A stretch of DNA of 64,000 bases from Nocardia kruczakiae NBRC 101016 (GCF_001612965.1 NZ_BDBL01000007.1:1-64000), one strand, 5' to 3'. Numbered from the stretch's first letter, positions 45,433 through 55,002 are shown. Notes: generated from the letters alone by a model not told the origin. Translations and numbers: made by a program.

Positions 45433-47859
45433 TCAGCGCACCAGCAGCGCCACCGGCAGGCGGGCGAACAGCTTCTCCAGCCGGGTGCGGCCGGTGAACG
45501 TATGGCCGGTGAGGCGGTCGGTCCAGGTGCCCGAGGGCAGGTCGAGGACGGTATCGGCCCACCCGCCCTCGGCCAGGGCCACGCTGTAGCGGGTCGCGGC
45601 CACGATCACCTGCGGCGCCTCCCCGATGCGGCCGCGCGCGTACCCCACCAGGTGTTCGCTGCGGTCGCCGCTGCCGAACAGCGGTGTGTAGGAGCCGCCG
45701 ACGAAGCAGTCCGGCCGCTCCCGCCGCAACCACAGGGCGTAGGCGACGATCCACATCTTCGCCGCCCCGGAGTTGTCCAATTCCGGTGTGCCCGTGAGTG
45801 ATTGCAGCATCGCCAGGCGATGACCGAAGTCGACCGGCCGCCGGTTGTCCGGATCGACCAGCGAGTCCTCCCACAACTCACACCCCTGATACACGTCGGG
45901 GATGCCGGGGCCGCACAGCTGAAGCAGCTTCTGCCCCAGCGAATCCGACCATGCGTGCGGCGCGAGCCGGGTCGCCAGTTCACCCAGTTCGGCGCCGACC
46001 GGCCCGTCGATCACGGTGTCCAGCCAGCGATGCACGTCCGCCTCGAAGTCGACGTCGGGTTCCTCCCACGAGGACCGCAGTCCCGCCTCGCGCACCGCCT
46101 TCTCGGCGAACAGGTGCAGGCGTTCGCGAAACCGCGGCACCGTGGCGGGGCGGCGTCCGTCGACGGGCCACACGCCGAACATGTTCTGCAGCAGGAAGAT
46201 CGCGGTCTGCCCGTCCGGTGCGGGCGCCAGTTCCAGCCACGCGCCCACCGCCTTCGCCCAGCTGTCGGCCACCTGCGAGAGCACCGTGATGCGGGCCCGC
46301 ACATCCTCACCGCGCTTGGTGTCGTGCGTCGACAGCGTCGTCATCGTGGTCGGGCGGCGCACCGCGCGTTCGGCATTGGCCAGATGGAATTCCAGCACCG
46401 ACCGGCCGAACCGGCTCGGATCACCGCCCATGTCCTGCAGCGACACCAGACGCGCCGCCTGATAGAACATGGTGTCGTCGACCGCCTTGGCCGCGACCGC
46501 GCCGCCGACCTGATGCATCCGCCGCGCCGCTTCTCCGCCGGCGGCCAGCGCCCGCACCAGAACCGACAGCGGCGCGGTCAGCTCCCGGTTGCGTTGCTGC
46601 ACCTCGGCCACGACGGTGCTGAGCACACCGGACAGGGGTGCGTAGTCGGTGCGGTACACCGGCATATAGGACAGCACCTCGATGGTGGCATTGGTCAGCG
46701 CCATATCGCTGATCGCCGCCGAATCGAATCCGTTCACCGCGGCATCGCGCTTCACCGCGCCGACCAATCGCCGGACCTCGGGAACGAGCAGCCGTTCGGC
46801 GACCGCGCGTTTGATGCGGTGTTCGGTGTCGGCGATCCAGGCGGCATCGCTGCCGTGCCCCGATATCCGCCGCGACAGTTCGGTGAGCGCCTGCTCCCCG
46901 GCCGGATCGACGAAGAGGCCGCCGACCTCCGCGAGCGCTTCGTATCCGGTGGTGCCGTCCACGGGCAGCGTGGCGTCGAGCGGTTCGTTCCGGCCGAGCA
47001 CCTTCTCCACGATCAGCAGCCGCTGCGGACCGATCAACCTCCGCAGTTTCGCCAGATAGGCGGCCGGATACGACAATCCGTCGGGATGATCGACACGCAC
47101 CCCGTCGATCAGATCGTGTTCGCACCAGGCGGCCAGTTCGCGATGGGTCAGGTCGAACACCGCCGGCTCCTCCTGCCGGATGGCCGCCAGTTCGGAGACC
47201 GCCAGGAACCGGCGATAGCTGCAGATCCCGGCCTTCCAGCTGACGAGGCGATAGTGCTGGCGGTCGTGGATGCGCAGCGCGTTCTCCCCGTCGGTGCCCG
47301 GGGCGATCGGGAAGCGCAGATCACGCAGGGCCAGGACGGGTTCGGGGCCCGAGCGATCGACGGTCAGCGCCGCCGGATCGTTCTCACTGTGCAGGACCGG
47401 TAGCGCGAGCCGCCCGCCGGCGCCGTTGCCCGGACTCCAGTCGATGTCGAAGAAATGCGCGAACTTCGAATTCTTGCCGTTACGCAGCACATCCCACCAC
47501 CACGGATTGCGCCGCGGATCACCGACGCCGACGTGATTGGGCACCAGATCGACGATCAGTCCCATGCCGCGGGCGCGGACCTCGTCGGCGAGAGCCTTCA
47601 GCCCGCCCGGCCCGCCCAGTGCCGCCGACACGGTGGTCGGATCGGTGACGTCGTAGCCGTGCGCGGAGCCCGGCATCGCGGTCATCACCGGAGACAGATA
47701 CAAATGCGAAATGCCCAGCTGCTGCAGATATTCGGCGATCGCGCGGGCATCGGCGAAGGTCAGGGCGTCCGGGCGCAGTTGCAGTCGGTACGTACTGCGC
47801 ACGGGGGTCCGGCGGGCGATCGGGCCGGTGCGGTGTTCAGGGGAAGGGGTGTCTGTCAT
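45433..47859 (-). CDS. treY: Malto-oligosyltrehalose synthase TreY
   Basis: GH13 enzyme that converts the reducing end of maltodextrins to a trehalose unit. The 808-residue protein has STYRLQLRPDALTFADA near the start, then LGISHLYLSPVMTAMPGSAHGYDV, LIVDLVPNHVGVGDPRRNPWWWD, and YRRFLAVSELAAIRQE. The catalytic-loop region GVRVDHPDGLSYPAAYL and C-terminal GIPDVYQGCELWEDSLVDPDNRRP complete the TreY pattern. The leftward ATG 47859 overlaps the glgX stop (ATGA), so the two are coupled. The third enzyme of the pathway, TreZ, is not downstream. Confidence 0.94.
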   Translation of the reverse strand: MTDTPSPEHRTGPIARRTPVRSTYRLQLRPDALTFADARAIAEYLQQLGISHLYLSPVMTAMPGSAHGYDVTDPTTVSAALGGPGGLKALADEVRARGMGLIVDLVPNHVGVGDPRRNPWWWDVLRNGKNSKFAHFFDIDWSPGNGAGGRLALPVLHSENDPAALTVDRSGPEPVLALRDLRFPIAPGTDGENALRIHDRQHYRLVSWKAGICSYRRFLAVSELAAIRQEEPAVFDLTHRELAAWCEHDLIDGVRVDHPDGLSYPAAYLAKLRRLIGPQRLLIVEKVLGRNEPLDATLPVDGTTGYEALAEVGGLFVDPAGEQALTELSRRISGHGSDAAWIADTEHRIKRAVAERLLVPEVRRLVGAVKRDAAVNGFDSAAISDMALTNATIEVLSYMPVYRTDYAPLSGVLSTVVAEVQQRNRELTAPLSVLVRALAAGGEAARRMHQVGGAVAAKAVDDTMFYQAARLVSLQDMGGDPSRFGRSVLEFHLANAERAVRRPTTMTTLSTHDTKRGEDVRARITVLSQVADSWAKAVGAWLELAPAPDGQTAIFLLQNMFGVWPVDGRRPATVPRFRERLHLFAEKAVREAGLRSSWEEPDVDFEADVHRWLDTVIDGPVGAELGELATRLAPHAWSDSLGQKLLQLCGPGIPDVYQGCELWEDSLVDPDNRRPVDFGHRLAMLQSLTGTPELDNSGAAKMWIVAYALWLRRERPDCFVGGSYTPLFGSGDRSEHLVGYARGRIGEAPQVIVAATRYSVALAEGGWADTVLDLPSGTWTDRLTGHTFTGRTRLEKLFARLPVALLVR

Positions 47860-49991
47860 CTCGATATCGGTGTGGATTCGGAACGGCGGAGAACGAGCAG
47901 GCAGCGAGCGGGTACGGCGACCGTGGTCGCTGCGGAATAGGTGGCATCTGCGCGCCCGGTGGGTGTCGAGCAATCCAGCGCCACGGTCCAGTGCGCGCCG
48001 AATTCCGGTCCGGGTACGGCGAATTCGAGGGGTGCGTCGTGGGCATTGAAACACAGCAGGAACGAATCATCGCGCACTCGTTCCCCGCGCGGGCCCGGTT
48101 CGGCGATCGCCTCGCCGTTGAGGAACACCGCCAGCGAGCGGGCGAAGCCGGTGTTCCAGTCGGTGGTGGTCATCTCCGTGCCGCCGGGGGTGAACCACGC
48201 GATATCGCCGGGGAGTTCGCCGGGGGTGCCGGGGCGTCCGTCGAAGAAGCGCCGTCGCCGGAACACCGGATGGGCGCGGCGCAGCGCGAAGGCGGCGCGC
48301 GTGAACGTCAGCAGATCGGCGTATTTCTGGGCGGCGCCCCAATCCATCCAGGACACCGGCGAATCCTGGCAGTAGGCATTGTTGTTGCCCTGCTGCGTGC
48401 GCCCGATCTCGTCGCCGTGCAGCAGCATGGGTGTGCCCTGCGACAGCGCCAGGGTGGCGATCATGTTGCGGCTCTGGCGATCTCGCAGCGCACACACCTC
48501 CGGATCGTCGGTGGGACCTTCTATCCCGCAGTTCCAGGACCGGTTGTAGTCCTCGCCGTCGCGATTGTCCTCGCCGTTGGCGTGATTGTGTTTATCGTTG
48601 TAGGACACCAGATCACGCAGCGTGAAGCCGTCGTGGGCGGTGACGAAGTTGATACTCGCACCCGGTCGGCGGCCGGTGGCCTCGTACAGGTCGGAACTGC
48701 CGGTGAACCTCGAGGCGAATTCGCCCAGGGTCGCCGGTCGGCCGCGCCAGTAGTCGCGCACGGTGTCGCGGTATTTGCCGTTCCACTCGGTCCACAGGCC
48801 GGGGAAGTTCCCGACCTGGTAGCCGCCCTCGCCGACATCCCACGGCTCGGCGATCAGTTTGACCTGACTGACCACCGGATCCTGCTGCACCAGGTCGAAG
48901 AAGGTGGAAAGCCGGTCCACATCGTGCAATTCGCGCGCCAGCGTGGCCGCCAGATCGAAGCGGAAGCCGTCGACGTGCATATCGAGAATCCAGTACCGCA
49001 GCGAATCCATGATCAGCTGCAACGTGTGCGGGTGGCGCACGTTGAGGCTGTTGCCGGTACCGGTGTAGTCCATATAGTGCGCCGGATCGTCTTCGGCCAG
49101 ACGGTAGTACGCCGCGTTGTCGATCCCGCGCAGGCCGATCGTCGGCCCGAGGTGATTACCCTCGCCGGTGTGGTTGTAGACCACGTCGAGGATCACCTCG
49201 ATGCCGGCGCTGTGCAGTGCCCGGACCATCGCCTTGAATTCGGTGACCGCGGCCCCGGCGCGTGGGTCGGCGGCGTACTCGTGGTGCGGCGCCAGATAGC
49301 CGAAACTGTTGTATCCCCAGTAGTTTCGCAGGCCGCGGTCGAGCAGGATTCGATCGTGCAGGAACTGGTGGACCGGCATGAGCTCGATGGCGGTGACCCC
49401 GAGCGCCAGCAGGTGGTCGATGATCGCCGGATGCGCGATACCCGAGTAGGTGCCGCGCAGTCGCTGCGGAATCGCCGGATGCGTCATCGTCAGCCCCTTC
49501 ACGTGGGCTTCGTAGATGACGGTTTCGTGATAGGGCCGCCGCGGCGGGCGGTCGCCGCCCCAGTCGAAGTACGGGTTGACCACCACACCGGTCATGGTGT
49601 GCCCCAGCGTATCCGCGCCGTAGGTGTGCAGGGTGGCGTCGGTGGCGAACCGGCCCGCGAAGGCCTTGCCGTAGGGGTCGAGCAGTAATTTACTACTGTC
49701 GCAGCGCAATCCGCGGGCGGGATCGTAGGGGCCGTGCACGCGGAACCCGTAGCGCTGGCCGGGGGCGACGGTGGGCAGATAGGCGTGCCAGACGTACCCG
49801 TCGACCTCGTCGAGCGGGATGCGGTGCTCACCGCCCGCGCGATCGATCAGGCACAGCTCGACCTGTTCGGCAACTTCGGAGAACACCGAGAAGTTGGTAC
49901 CGGCCCCGTCGTAGGTCGCGCCCAGCGGATAGGCGGCGCCCGGCCAGACACCGAGAGGCGTCATCTCACCGGATGTATCGGGCCGAACCAT
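47856..49991 (-). CDS. glgX: Glycogen debranching enzyme GlgX/TreX
   Basis: GH13 isoamylase-type debranching enzyme of 711 residues that frees maltodextrins from glycogen for TreY. An N-terminal CBM48-like domain (GAAYPLGATYDGAGTNFSVF) precedes the barrel with VILDVVYNHTGEGN, MHVDGFRFDLAATLARE (nucleophile Asp), VKLIAEPWDVGEGGYQVG (acid Glu), and FVTAHDGFTLRDLVSYNDKH. With treY directly downstream it would act as treX. The leftward ATG 49991 has TACTGT (49998-50003, leftward) six bases upstream, indicating a leaderless mRNA; an internal ATG at 49964 is possible. Confidence 0.93.
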   Translation of the reverse strand: MVRPDTSGEMTPLGVWPGAAYPLGATYDGAGTNFSVFSEVAEQVELCLIDRAGGEHRIPLDEVDGYVWHAYLPTVAPGQRYGFRVHGPYDPARGLRCDSSKLLLDPYGKAFAGRFATDATLHTYGADTLGHTMTGVVVNPYFDWGGDRPPRRPYHETVIYEAHVKGLTMTHPAIPQRLRGTYSGIAHPAIIDHLLALGVTAIELMPVHQFLHDRILLDRGLRNYWGYNSFGYLAPHHEYAADPRAGAAVTEFKAMVRALHSAGIEVILDVVYNHTGEGNHLGPTIGLRGIDNAAYYRLAEDDPAHYMDYTGTGNSLNVRHPHTLQLIMDSLRYWILDMHVDGFRFDLAATLARELHDVDRLSTFFDLVQQDPVVSQVKLIAEPWDVGEGGYQVGNFPGLWTEWNGKYRDTVRDYWRGRPATLGEFASRFTGSSDLYEATGRRPGASINFVTAHDGFTLRDLVSYNDKHNHANGEDNRDGEDYNRSWNCGIEGPTDDPEVCALRDRQSRNMIATLALSQGTPMLLHGDEIGRTQQGNNNAYCQDSPVSWMDWGAAQKYADLLTFTRAAFALRRAHPVFRRRRFFDGRPGTPGELPGDIAWFTPGGTEMTTTDWNTGFARSLAVFLNGEAIAEPGPRGERVRDDSFLLCFNAHDAPLEFAVPGPEFGAHWTVALDCSTPTGRADATYSAATTVAVPARCLLVLRRSESTPISR

Positions 49992-50083
49992 GTATCGACA
50001 GTAACCGTCGCGCCGGAGTCGCCGGTGCGGGTGGGCCGGGTCGTGCCCGGCCGGTAATCCGGTGGCTATCGATGGCGCCGTTG

Positions 50084-50213
50084 TTACCGCAGGCCGCGCC
50101 GCCACGTCCGGCCGACGAGGTCGGCGCCGAAACTGTGGTGCGGCCCGAAATCGACGAGTTCGAATCCGGCGCGCTGGTAGATCGGTCGCGCCGTAGTCGC
50201 GGTCCCCGTGCCG
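50084..50213 (-). pseudogene. C-terminal remnant of a GNAT acetyltransferase
   Basis: Reading leftward, a frame ending at TAA 50084-50086 encodes ARPIYQRAGFELVDFG, then PHHSFGADLVGRTW and RRGLR. This is the typical end of GNAT N-acetyltransferases of the MarR-GNAT type (YxxAGF helix, then HHSFG-DLVGQTW). The likeness fades beyond about 50213, where the bioA promoter and BioQ operator begin, and no start or acetyl-CoA loop is present. It looks like a gene fragment left by a rearrangement between glgX and bioA. Confidence 0.6.
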
Positions 50214-50232
50214 ACGTGATTCGTCGCGGTGC

Positions 50233-50252
50233 TAACTTGAACAGCGTTCAAG
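50233..50252 (+). promoter_or_regulatory. BioQ operator upstream of bioA
   Basis: Perfect 17-base palindrome CTTGAAC-AGC-GTTCAAG at 50236-50252, matching the TGAAC-N3-GTTCA pattern known for BioQ. It overlaps a TAACTT -10 (50233-50238), so binding would block transcription of bioA. Confidence 0.85.
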
Positions 50253-50274
50253 ACCGTCTCGTGAAGGGATCCGC

Positions 50275-51546
50275 GTGGCCCTGACAGCCGACCAGATCAC
50301 CGCCCTCGACGCCGCCCATGTGTGGCATCCCTACGGGGGCTTCCCCGCGAGCACCGAACCGCTGGTCGTCGCCTCGGCCGCGGGCACCCGCCTGACCCTC
50401 GCCGACGGCCGCGAACTGGTCGACGGGATGAGTTCGTGGTGGGCGGCGGTCCACGGGTATCGGCATCCGGTGCTGGACGCCGCGCTGGTCGAGCAGTCGC
50501 GGCGGATGAGTCATGTCATGTTCGGCGGGCTCACCCACGAGCCGGCGGTGCGACTGTCGCAGCTGCTCGTAGAGCTGACTCCCGACGGTCTGGACAAGGT
50601 GTTCCTCTGCGATTCGGGCTCGGTGTCGGTCGAGGTCGCCGCCAAGATGTGCCTGCAGTACTGGCGGGCGCTCGGACAGCCCGGCAAGCGGCGGCTGTTC
50701 ACCTGGCGCGGTGGGTATCACGGTGACACCTTCACTCCGATGAGCGTGTGCGATCCCGAGGGCGGCATGCACTCGCTGTGGACAGATGTGCTGGCCGAGC
50801 AGATCTTCGCGCCCGTACCGCCGGTCGACTTCGATCCCGCCTACGTCGCGGAACTGGATCGGCTGCTGGCCGCACACGCGCACGAGACCGCGGCGGTGAT
50901 CGTCGAGCCCGTCGTGCAGGGCGCGGGCGGGATGCGTTTTCATCATCCGCGCTACCTGAACGAGCTGCGCCGGTTGTGCGACGAGCACGGCGTACTGCTG
51001 GTCTTCGACGAGATCGCCACCGGATTCGGCCGCACCGGAACGCTTTTCGCCGCCGACGCCGCCGGGGTGGTGCCCGACGTGATGTGCGTGGGCAAGGCCA
51101 TCACCGGCGGATATATGACCCTGGCCGCAGCACTGTGCACCACCCGCATCGCCGAGACCGTCAGCGCGGCGCACGGTGGGCTCATGCACGGGCCCACCTT
51201 CATGGGCAATCCGCTGGCCTGTGCGGTCGCGGTGGCCTCCGTCGAACTGCTGCTCTCGCGGGACTGGGCGGGCGAGGTCGCCGCGATCGAGGCGGGTCTG
51301 AAATCGGGACTCGCTGCCGCGCAGGACAATCCGCGTGTGGTGGATGTGCGGGTGCTCGGCGCGATCGGGGTGGTCGAACTCGACCATTCGATCGATATGG
51401 TCGCCGCGACCCGCGCCGCCGTCGAGGCCGGCGTGTGGCTGCGGCCGTTCCGCAATCTGGTGTACACCATGCCGCCGTTCATCAGCAGCGCCGACGATAT
51501 CGCGCGCATCGCCGCCGGCGTCGTCGCCACCGCCGCGGCGGGGTGA
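50275..51546 (+). CDS. bioA: BioA, DAPA aminotransferase
   Basis: PLP-dependent adenosylmethionine-8-amino-7-oxononanoate aminotransferase, the third step of biotin ring assembly. The 423-residue protein has [12 protein letters not shown] and [18 protein letters not shown] near the start, the cofactor loop [13 protein letters not shown] near residue 117, [13 protein letters not shown] (PLP aspartate about 245), and the PLP lysine in [13 protein letters not shown] (about residue 275). GTG 50275 follows GAAGGGA by five bases. The BioQ palindrome lies 23 bases upstream. Unlike the compact mycobacterial bioA-bioF-bioD-bioB cluster, two other genes follow before bioF. Confidence 0.96.
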   Translation: MALTADQITALDAAHVWHPYGGFPASTEPLVVASAAGTRLTLADGRELVDGMSSWWAAVHGYRHPVLDAALVEQSRRMSHVMFGGLTHEPAVRLSQLLVELTPDGLDKVFLCDSGSVSVEVAAKMCLQYWRALGQPGKRRLFTWRGGYHGDTFTPMSVCDPEGGMHSLWTDVLAEQIFAPVPPVDFDPAYVAELDRLLAAHAHETAAVIVEPVVQGAGGMRFHHPRYLNELRRLCDEHGVLLVFDEIATGFGRTGTLFAADAAGVVPDVMCVGKAITGGYMTLAAALCTTRIAETVSAAHGGLMHGPTFMGNPLACAVAVASVELLLSRDWAGEVAAIEAGLKSGLAAAQDNPRVVDVRVLGAIGVVELDHSIDMVAATRAAVEAGVWLRPFRNLVYTMPPFISSADDIARIAAGVVATAAAG

Positions 51547-51694
51547 GCCGAATTCCCTTCCTACCCGCCCTTTGTCGTATATCGGATATTTATTTTCGTG
51601 TGATATGGTAACGGCGAGCGCGAAAATTCCTGTCTATCATCGGCATTCGCCCGGTCATATCCACCGGGTCCGCAGGACGGTGAAAGGGAATTCG

Positions 51695-52540
51695 ATGATC
51701 GGCACCGAACCCAGTCGCACGGCGATGATGGCGGCCGCGGCCCGCGCGGCCCACCTGCTGATCGACAGCGAGCCCTATCTGTTCCGCGACACCATGGCCT
51801 CCGCCCTGCTCGGCCCACATGCCGAAGAGCTCATCGGCTACCACCTGCACCACGGCGACCATCCGCTGCTCGCCGCGGTCCGGGCGCAGGCGACGGTGCG
51901 CAGCCACTGGGTCGAACAGCGCCTCGCCGAATCGGCCGCGGCGCAATATGTCGTTCTCGGTGCGGGACTCGACAGTTTCGGATATCGCGGTCCGGCCGAA
52001 GGCATCCGGATATTCGAGGTCGACCATCCCGGCACCCAGCGGTGGAAAAGGGAAATCCTCGCCATCGGCGATATCCAGCCGGTCGGCGAGGTGAGTTTCG
52101 TACCCGTCGATTTCGAACACGACGAATTGCCACGGCAATTGACGGATGCCGGATTCGACCGTGAACGTCCCGCGGTGGTCAGCTGGCTCGGAGTCAGCAT
52201 GTATCTCACCGCCGAGGCGATCGGCGCCGCGCTGGCCGCCCTGGCCGGTCTGGCCCCGGGGTCGGAACTGGTGATGGAGTACATGCTCGATCCGGCACTG
52301 CGCGACGGCAACGGGCACGCCTACGCCGAATCCGTCCAGCCCGTCACCAGCGCACAGGGTGAACCGTGGCTGAGCACCTTCACCCCGGAAGCTCTCGACG
52401 ACGTCCTGCGCCGGTACGGGTTCACCACGGTCGAGCACATCAGCCACCGAGCGGCCGTGCCGGCGGGCTGGTGGGAACGCACCGATGCGCTGCAACCGGT
52501 GGATCTGTGCCGGCTGGCACATGCGCGCATCGGCGGCTGA
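51695..52540 (+). CDS. SAM-dependent methyltransferase of the leucine carboxyl methyltransferase family
   Basis: Class I methyltransferase of 281 residues in the LCM/PPM-like family common in mycolic-acid actinobacteria: SRTAMMAAAARAAHLLID near the start, then YVVLGAGLDSFGYR (SAM loop near residue 90), IFEVDHPGTQRWKRE, and VVSWLGVSMYLTAEAIGAAL. Family members usually methylate carboxylates; the substrate here is unknown. ATG 51695 has AAGGGAA five bases upstream. An AT-rich stretch at 51573-51612, unlike the surrounding DNA, lies in front and probably holds a separate promoter without a BioQ site. Its place after bioA raises the question of a role in pimeloyl precursor supply. Confidence 0.88.
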   Translation: MIGTEPSRTAMMAAAARAAHLLIDSEPYLFRDTMASALLGPHAEELIGYHLHHGDHPLLAAVRAQATVRSHWVEQRLAESAAAQYVVLGAGLDSFGYRGPAEGIRIFEVDHPGTQRWKREILAIGDIQPVGEVSFVPVDFEHDELPRQLTDAGFDRERPAVVSWLGVSMYLTAEAIGAALAALAGLAPGSELVMEYMLDPALRDGNGHAYAESVQPVTSAQGEPWLSTFTPEALDDVLRRYGFTTVEHISHRAAVPAGWWERTDALQPVDLCRLAHARIGG

Positions 52541-52603
52541 CCTGCGGCGGTGTGCGCGGTGTGTTTGGCTGGACTCCGACGCCTAGGAGCCGAGGAGTGG
52601 GGA

Positions 52604-53743
52604 ATGCGGGCACTGCGAGTGATCGTCGTCGGCGGGGGAATCGGCGGTATGGCCGCCGCGATCGCGTTGCATCGGCGCGGACACGACGTCCAGGTCTGGG
52701 AGCGAGCCGCCGCCGTCGGCGAGGTCGGGTCGGGACTGACCTTGTGGCCCAACGGGTTACGCGCGCTGGATGCGATCGGCGTGGGCGCGCAGGTGCGCTC
52801 GCGCGCGATGGCCGAGACCGAGGGTGGAATCCGCGACCGCTCCGGCCGCTGGCTGACCCGCACCGACACCGAGAAAGTGGCCGACCGGTACGGCCCGGTG
52901 GTGGCGGTCCATCGCGCGGACCTGTTCGACATCCTGTGTACGGCGCTCGGCGAGGACCGTCTGCGCCTGGGAGTCACCGTCACCGGGGTCGACATCGAAG
53001 ACCCGCCGGTGCGCGTCCTGCACGCCGGGGGAGCGGAGACGGCGGATCTCGTGATCGGTGCCGACGGCCTGCGCAGCGTCGTGCGGACCGCGGTCTGCCC
53101 CCACGCCCGCCCACCCCGCTACGCCGGATACACCGCGTGGCGAATGATCACCGAACCGCTGCCCGGCCTTCGCCAGGGCGGCCAGATCTGGGGCAGCGGT
53201 GAGATTTTCGGCATCGTCCCGCTCGCCGACCAGCGGGTGTACATGTTCGGCGCGGTGAACGCGGCCGAAGGCGAGCGCGCACCCGACGGCGAATTCGCCG
53301 AAGTGCGACGGCGTTTCGGCGCGTGGCCCGATCCGGTTCCGCGACTGCTGGGCGCGGTGTCGCCGGATTCGGTGATGCGCCACGACATCTACCATCTGCC
53401 CGATCTGCCGACGTTCGTCCGCGGACGCGTCGCGCTGCTCGGCGACGCCGCACACGCCATGACGCCGAACATGGGCCAGGGCGCGAACCTCGCCCTCGAG
53501 GATGCGGTCACCCTGGCCGCGTTGCTCGACAACGGCGAGATCGACGACGCGCTGCGCCGCTACGACGCGCGGCGTCGCCCGCGCACCCGGGCCCTCGCCC
53601 ATCGTTCCCGGCGGATCGGCACGGTCGCGCAATGGTCGTGGACACCCGCGGTGCGTGCCCGCGACACCGCGTTGCGGCTGATGCCCGGCTGGGCGATGCC
53701 GCGCGCCTTCGCACGCGCCCTCGACTGGACGCCACCGGCCTGA
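52604..53743 (+). CDS. FAD-dependent monooxygenase (PHBH/UbiH-like)
   Basis: Single-component flavin monooxygenase of 379 residues. The FAD dinucleotide motif is VIVVGGGIGGMAAAIAL at residues 6-22 with the ribose-binding Glu in VWERAAAVGE. The DG-type motif is LVIGADGLRSVVR, and the second FAD motif is VALLGDAAHAMTPNMGQGAN near 285. ATG 52604 follows GAGGAG by six bases and gives the family N-terminus; an upstream in-frame GTG (52550) is unlikely. It probably shares a transcript with the methyltransferase gene 63 bases upstream. The substrate is unknown. Confidence 0.9.
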   Translation: MRALRVIVVGGGIGGMAAAIALHRRGHDVQVWERAAAVGEVGSGLTLWPNGLRALDAIGVGAQVRSRAMAETEGGIRDRSGRWLTRTDTEKVADRYGPVVAVHRADLFDILCTALGEDRLRLGVTVTGVDIEDPPVRVLHAGGAETADLVIGADGLRSVVRTAVCPHARPPRYAGYTAWRMITEPLPGLRQGGQIWGSGEIFGIVPLADQRVYMFGAVNAAEGERAPDGEFAEVRRRFGAWPDPVPRLLGAVSPDSVMRHDIYHLPDLPTFVRGRVALLGDAAHAMTPNMGQGANLALEDAVTLAALLDNGEIDDALRRYDARRRPRTRALAHRSRRIGTVAQWSWTPAVRARDTALRLMPGWAMPRAFARALDWTPPA

Positions 53744-53794
53744 CGGTTCGCCACCTGCGGCGGGAACGGTGGAACGCACCCGGCGCAGGCGTCC

Positions 53795-53823
53795 TGAACG
53801 GCGTTCAAGTATGCTTCCGAGCT
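53795..53823 (+). promoter_or_regulatory. BioQ operator and leaderless promoter of bioF
   Basis: TGAAC-GGC-GTTCA (53795-53807) sits immediately upstream of the -10 TATGCT (53810-53815), which ends eight bases before GTG 53824. Repressor binding would cover the promoter spacer. It gives bioF-bioD their own biotin control, separate from bioA. Confidence 0.85.
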
Positions 53824-54972
53824 GTGAACGAGGATCCGTTGAGCTGGTTGGACGAGCGTGCGGGTGACCGGGTGCGCGCCGGGCTGCGGCGGCAGTTGCG
53901 GGCGCGACCGGCGCACAGCGATCTCATCGACCTCGCCTCCAACGACTACCTGGGCCTGTCGCGCCACCCCGAGGTGATCGCGGGCGCGGTCGAGGCGGTC
54001 CGGACCTGGGGCGCCGGCGCGACCGGATCGCGGCTGGTCACCGGCACCACCGTCGCGCACGAGGAATTCGAGTCCGACCTGGCCGACTTCGTGGGAGCGC
54101 AGGCGGGCCTGGTCTTCGCCTCCGGGTATGCCGCCAACCTCGGTGTCGTCACCGCACTGGCCGGTCGCGGCGCGCTGGTGGTCTCCGACGCCGGCAGTCA
54201 TGCCTCGCTGGTCGACGCCTGCCGGCTCTCGCGGGCGCGGGTGGAGATCGCGCCGCATCGCGATGTCGAGGCCGTCGACCGGCTGCTGTCGCAGCGGACG
54301 GAGGAGCGGGCGCTGGTGCTCACCGATTCGGTGTTCAGCGCCGACGGCGACCTGGCGCCGCTGACCGACCTGCATCGGGTGGTGCGCGCGAACGGTGCGG
54401 TGCTGATCGTCGACGAGGCACACGGCATCGGCGTGCGCGGCGACGGTGGACGCGGCCTGGTGCAGGAACTCGGCCTGGCCGGGCAACCGGATCTGATCGT
54501 CACCGCCACTCTGTCGAAAGCGCTTGCGGCGCAAGGCGGAATCGTGCTCTGCGACGAGCGGGTACGCGCCCACCTCATCGATACCGCGCGCACCTTCATC
54601 TTCGACACCGGATTGGCGCCCGCCGCGGTGGGCGCCGCCCACGCGGCGTTGCGGTTGCTGCGCAAGGAACCGGAGCTGGGCGGGCGAGTGCTCACCCGGG
54701 CCGCCGATATCGCCCGCATCGCCGGTGTGCCGCAACCGGATTCGGCGGTCGTCTCGGTGGTGCTGGGGCAGGCGCAGGTCGCCTACGACGCCGCGCAGCA
54801 GTGTCGGGCACGCGGTCTGAGCGTGGGTTGTTTCCGGCCGCCGTCGGTGCCGGAAGGCACCTCGCGGCTGCGGCTGACCGCGCGTGCCGACCTCACCGAT
54901 GCCGAGATGGAGACCATCGCCACGGTGCTGGACGAGGTGCTGACCGCGGCGCGGGATCCGCGGGCCGCCTGA
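53824..54972 (+). CDS. bioF: BioF, 8-amino-7-oxononanoate synthase
   Basis: PLP enzyme condensing pimeloyl thioester with L-alanine. The 382-residue protein has LIDLASNDYLGLSRHPEVI, GAGATGSRLVTGTTVAHEEF, the stacking-His region SDAGSHASLVDACR, IVDEAHGIGVRGDGGRG, and the PLP lysine in TATLSKALAAQGG (about residue 236). GTG 53824 is the start, directly behind the leaderless promoter; the frame open further upstream to 53323 is within the monooxygenase gene. bioD follows after 30 bases. Confidence 0.96.
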   Translation: MNEDPLSWLDERAGDRVRAGLRRQLRARPAHSDLIDLASNDYLGLSRHPEVIAGAVEAVRTWGAGATGSRLVTGTTVAHEEFESDLADFVGAQAGLVFASGYAANLGVVTALAGRGALVVSDAGSHASLVDACRLSRARVEIAPHRDVEAVDRLLSQRTEERALVLTDSVFSADGDLAPLTDLHRVVRANGAVLIVDEAHGIGVRGDGGRGLVQELGLAGQPDLIVTATLSKALAAQGGIVLCDERVRAHLIDTARTFIFDTGLAPAAVGAAHAALRLLRKEPELGGRVLTRAADIARIAGVPQPDSAVVSVVLGQAQVAYDAAQQCRARGLSVGCFRPPSVPEGTSRLRLTARADLTDAEMETIATVLDEVLTAARDPRAA

Positions 54973-55002
54973 GTGATACGAGGAATGGAGGAGCGAGGCG
55001 CT

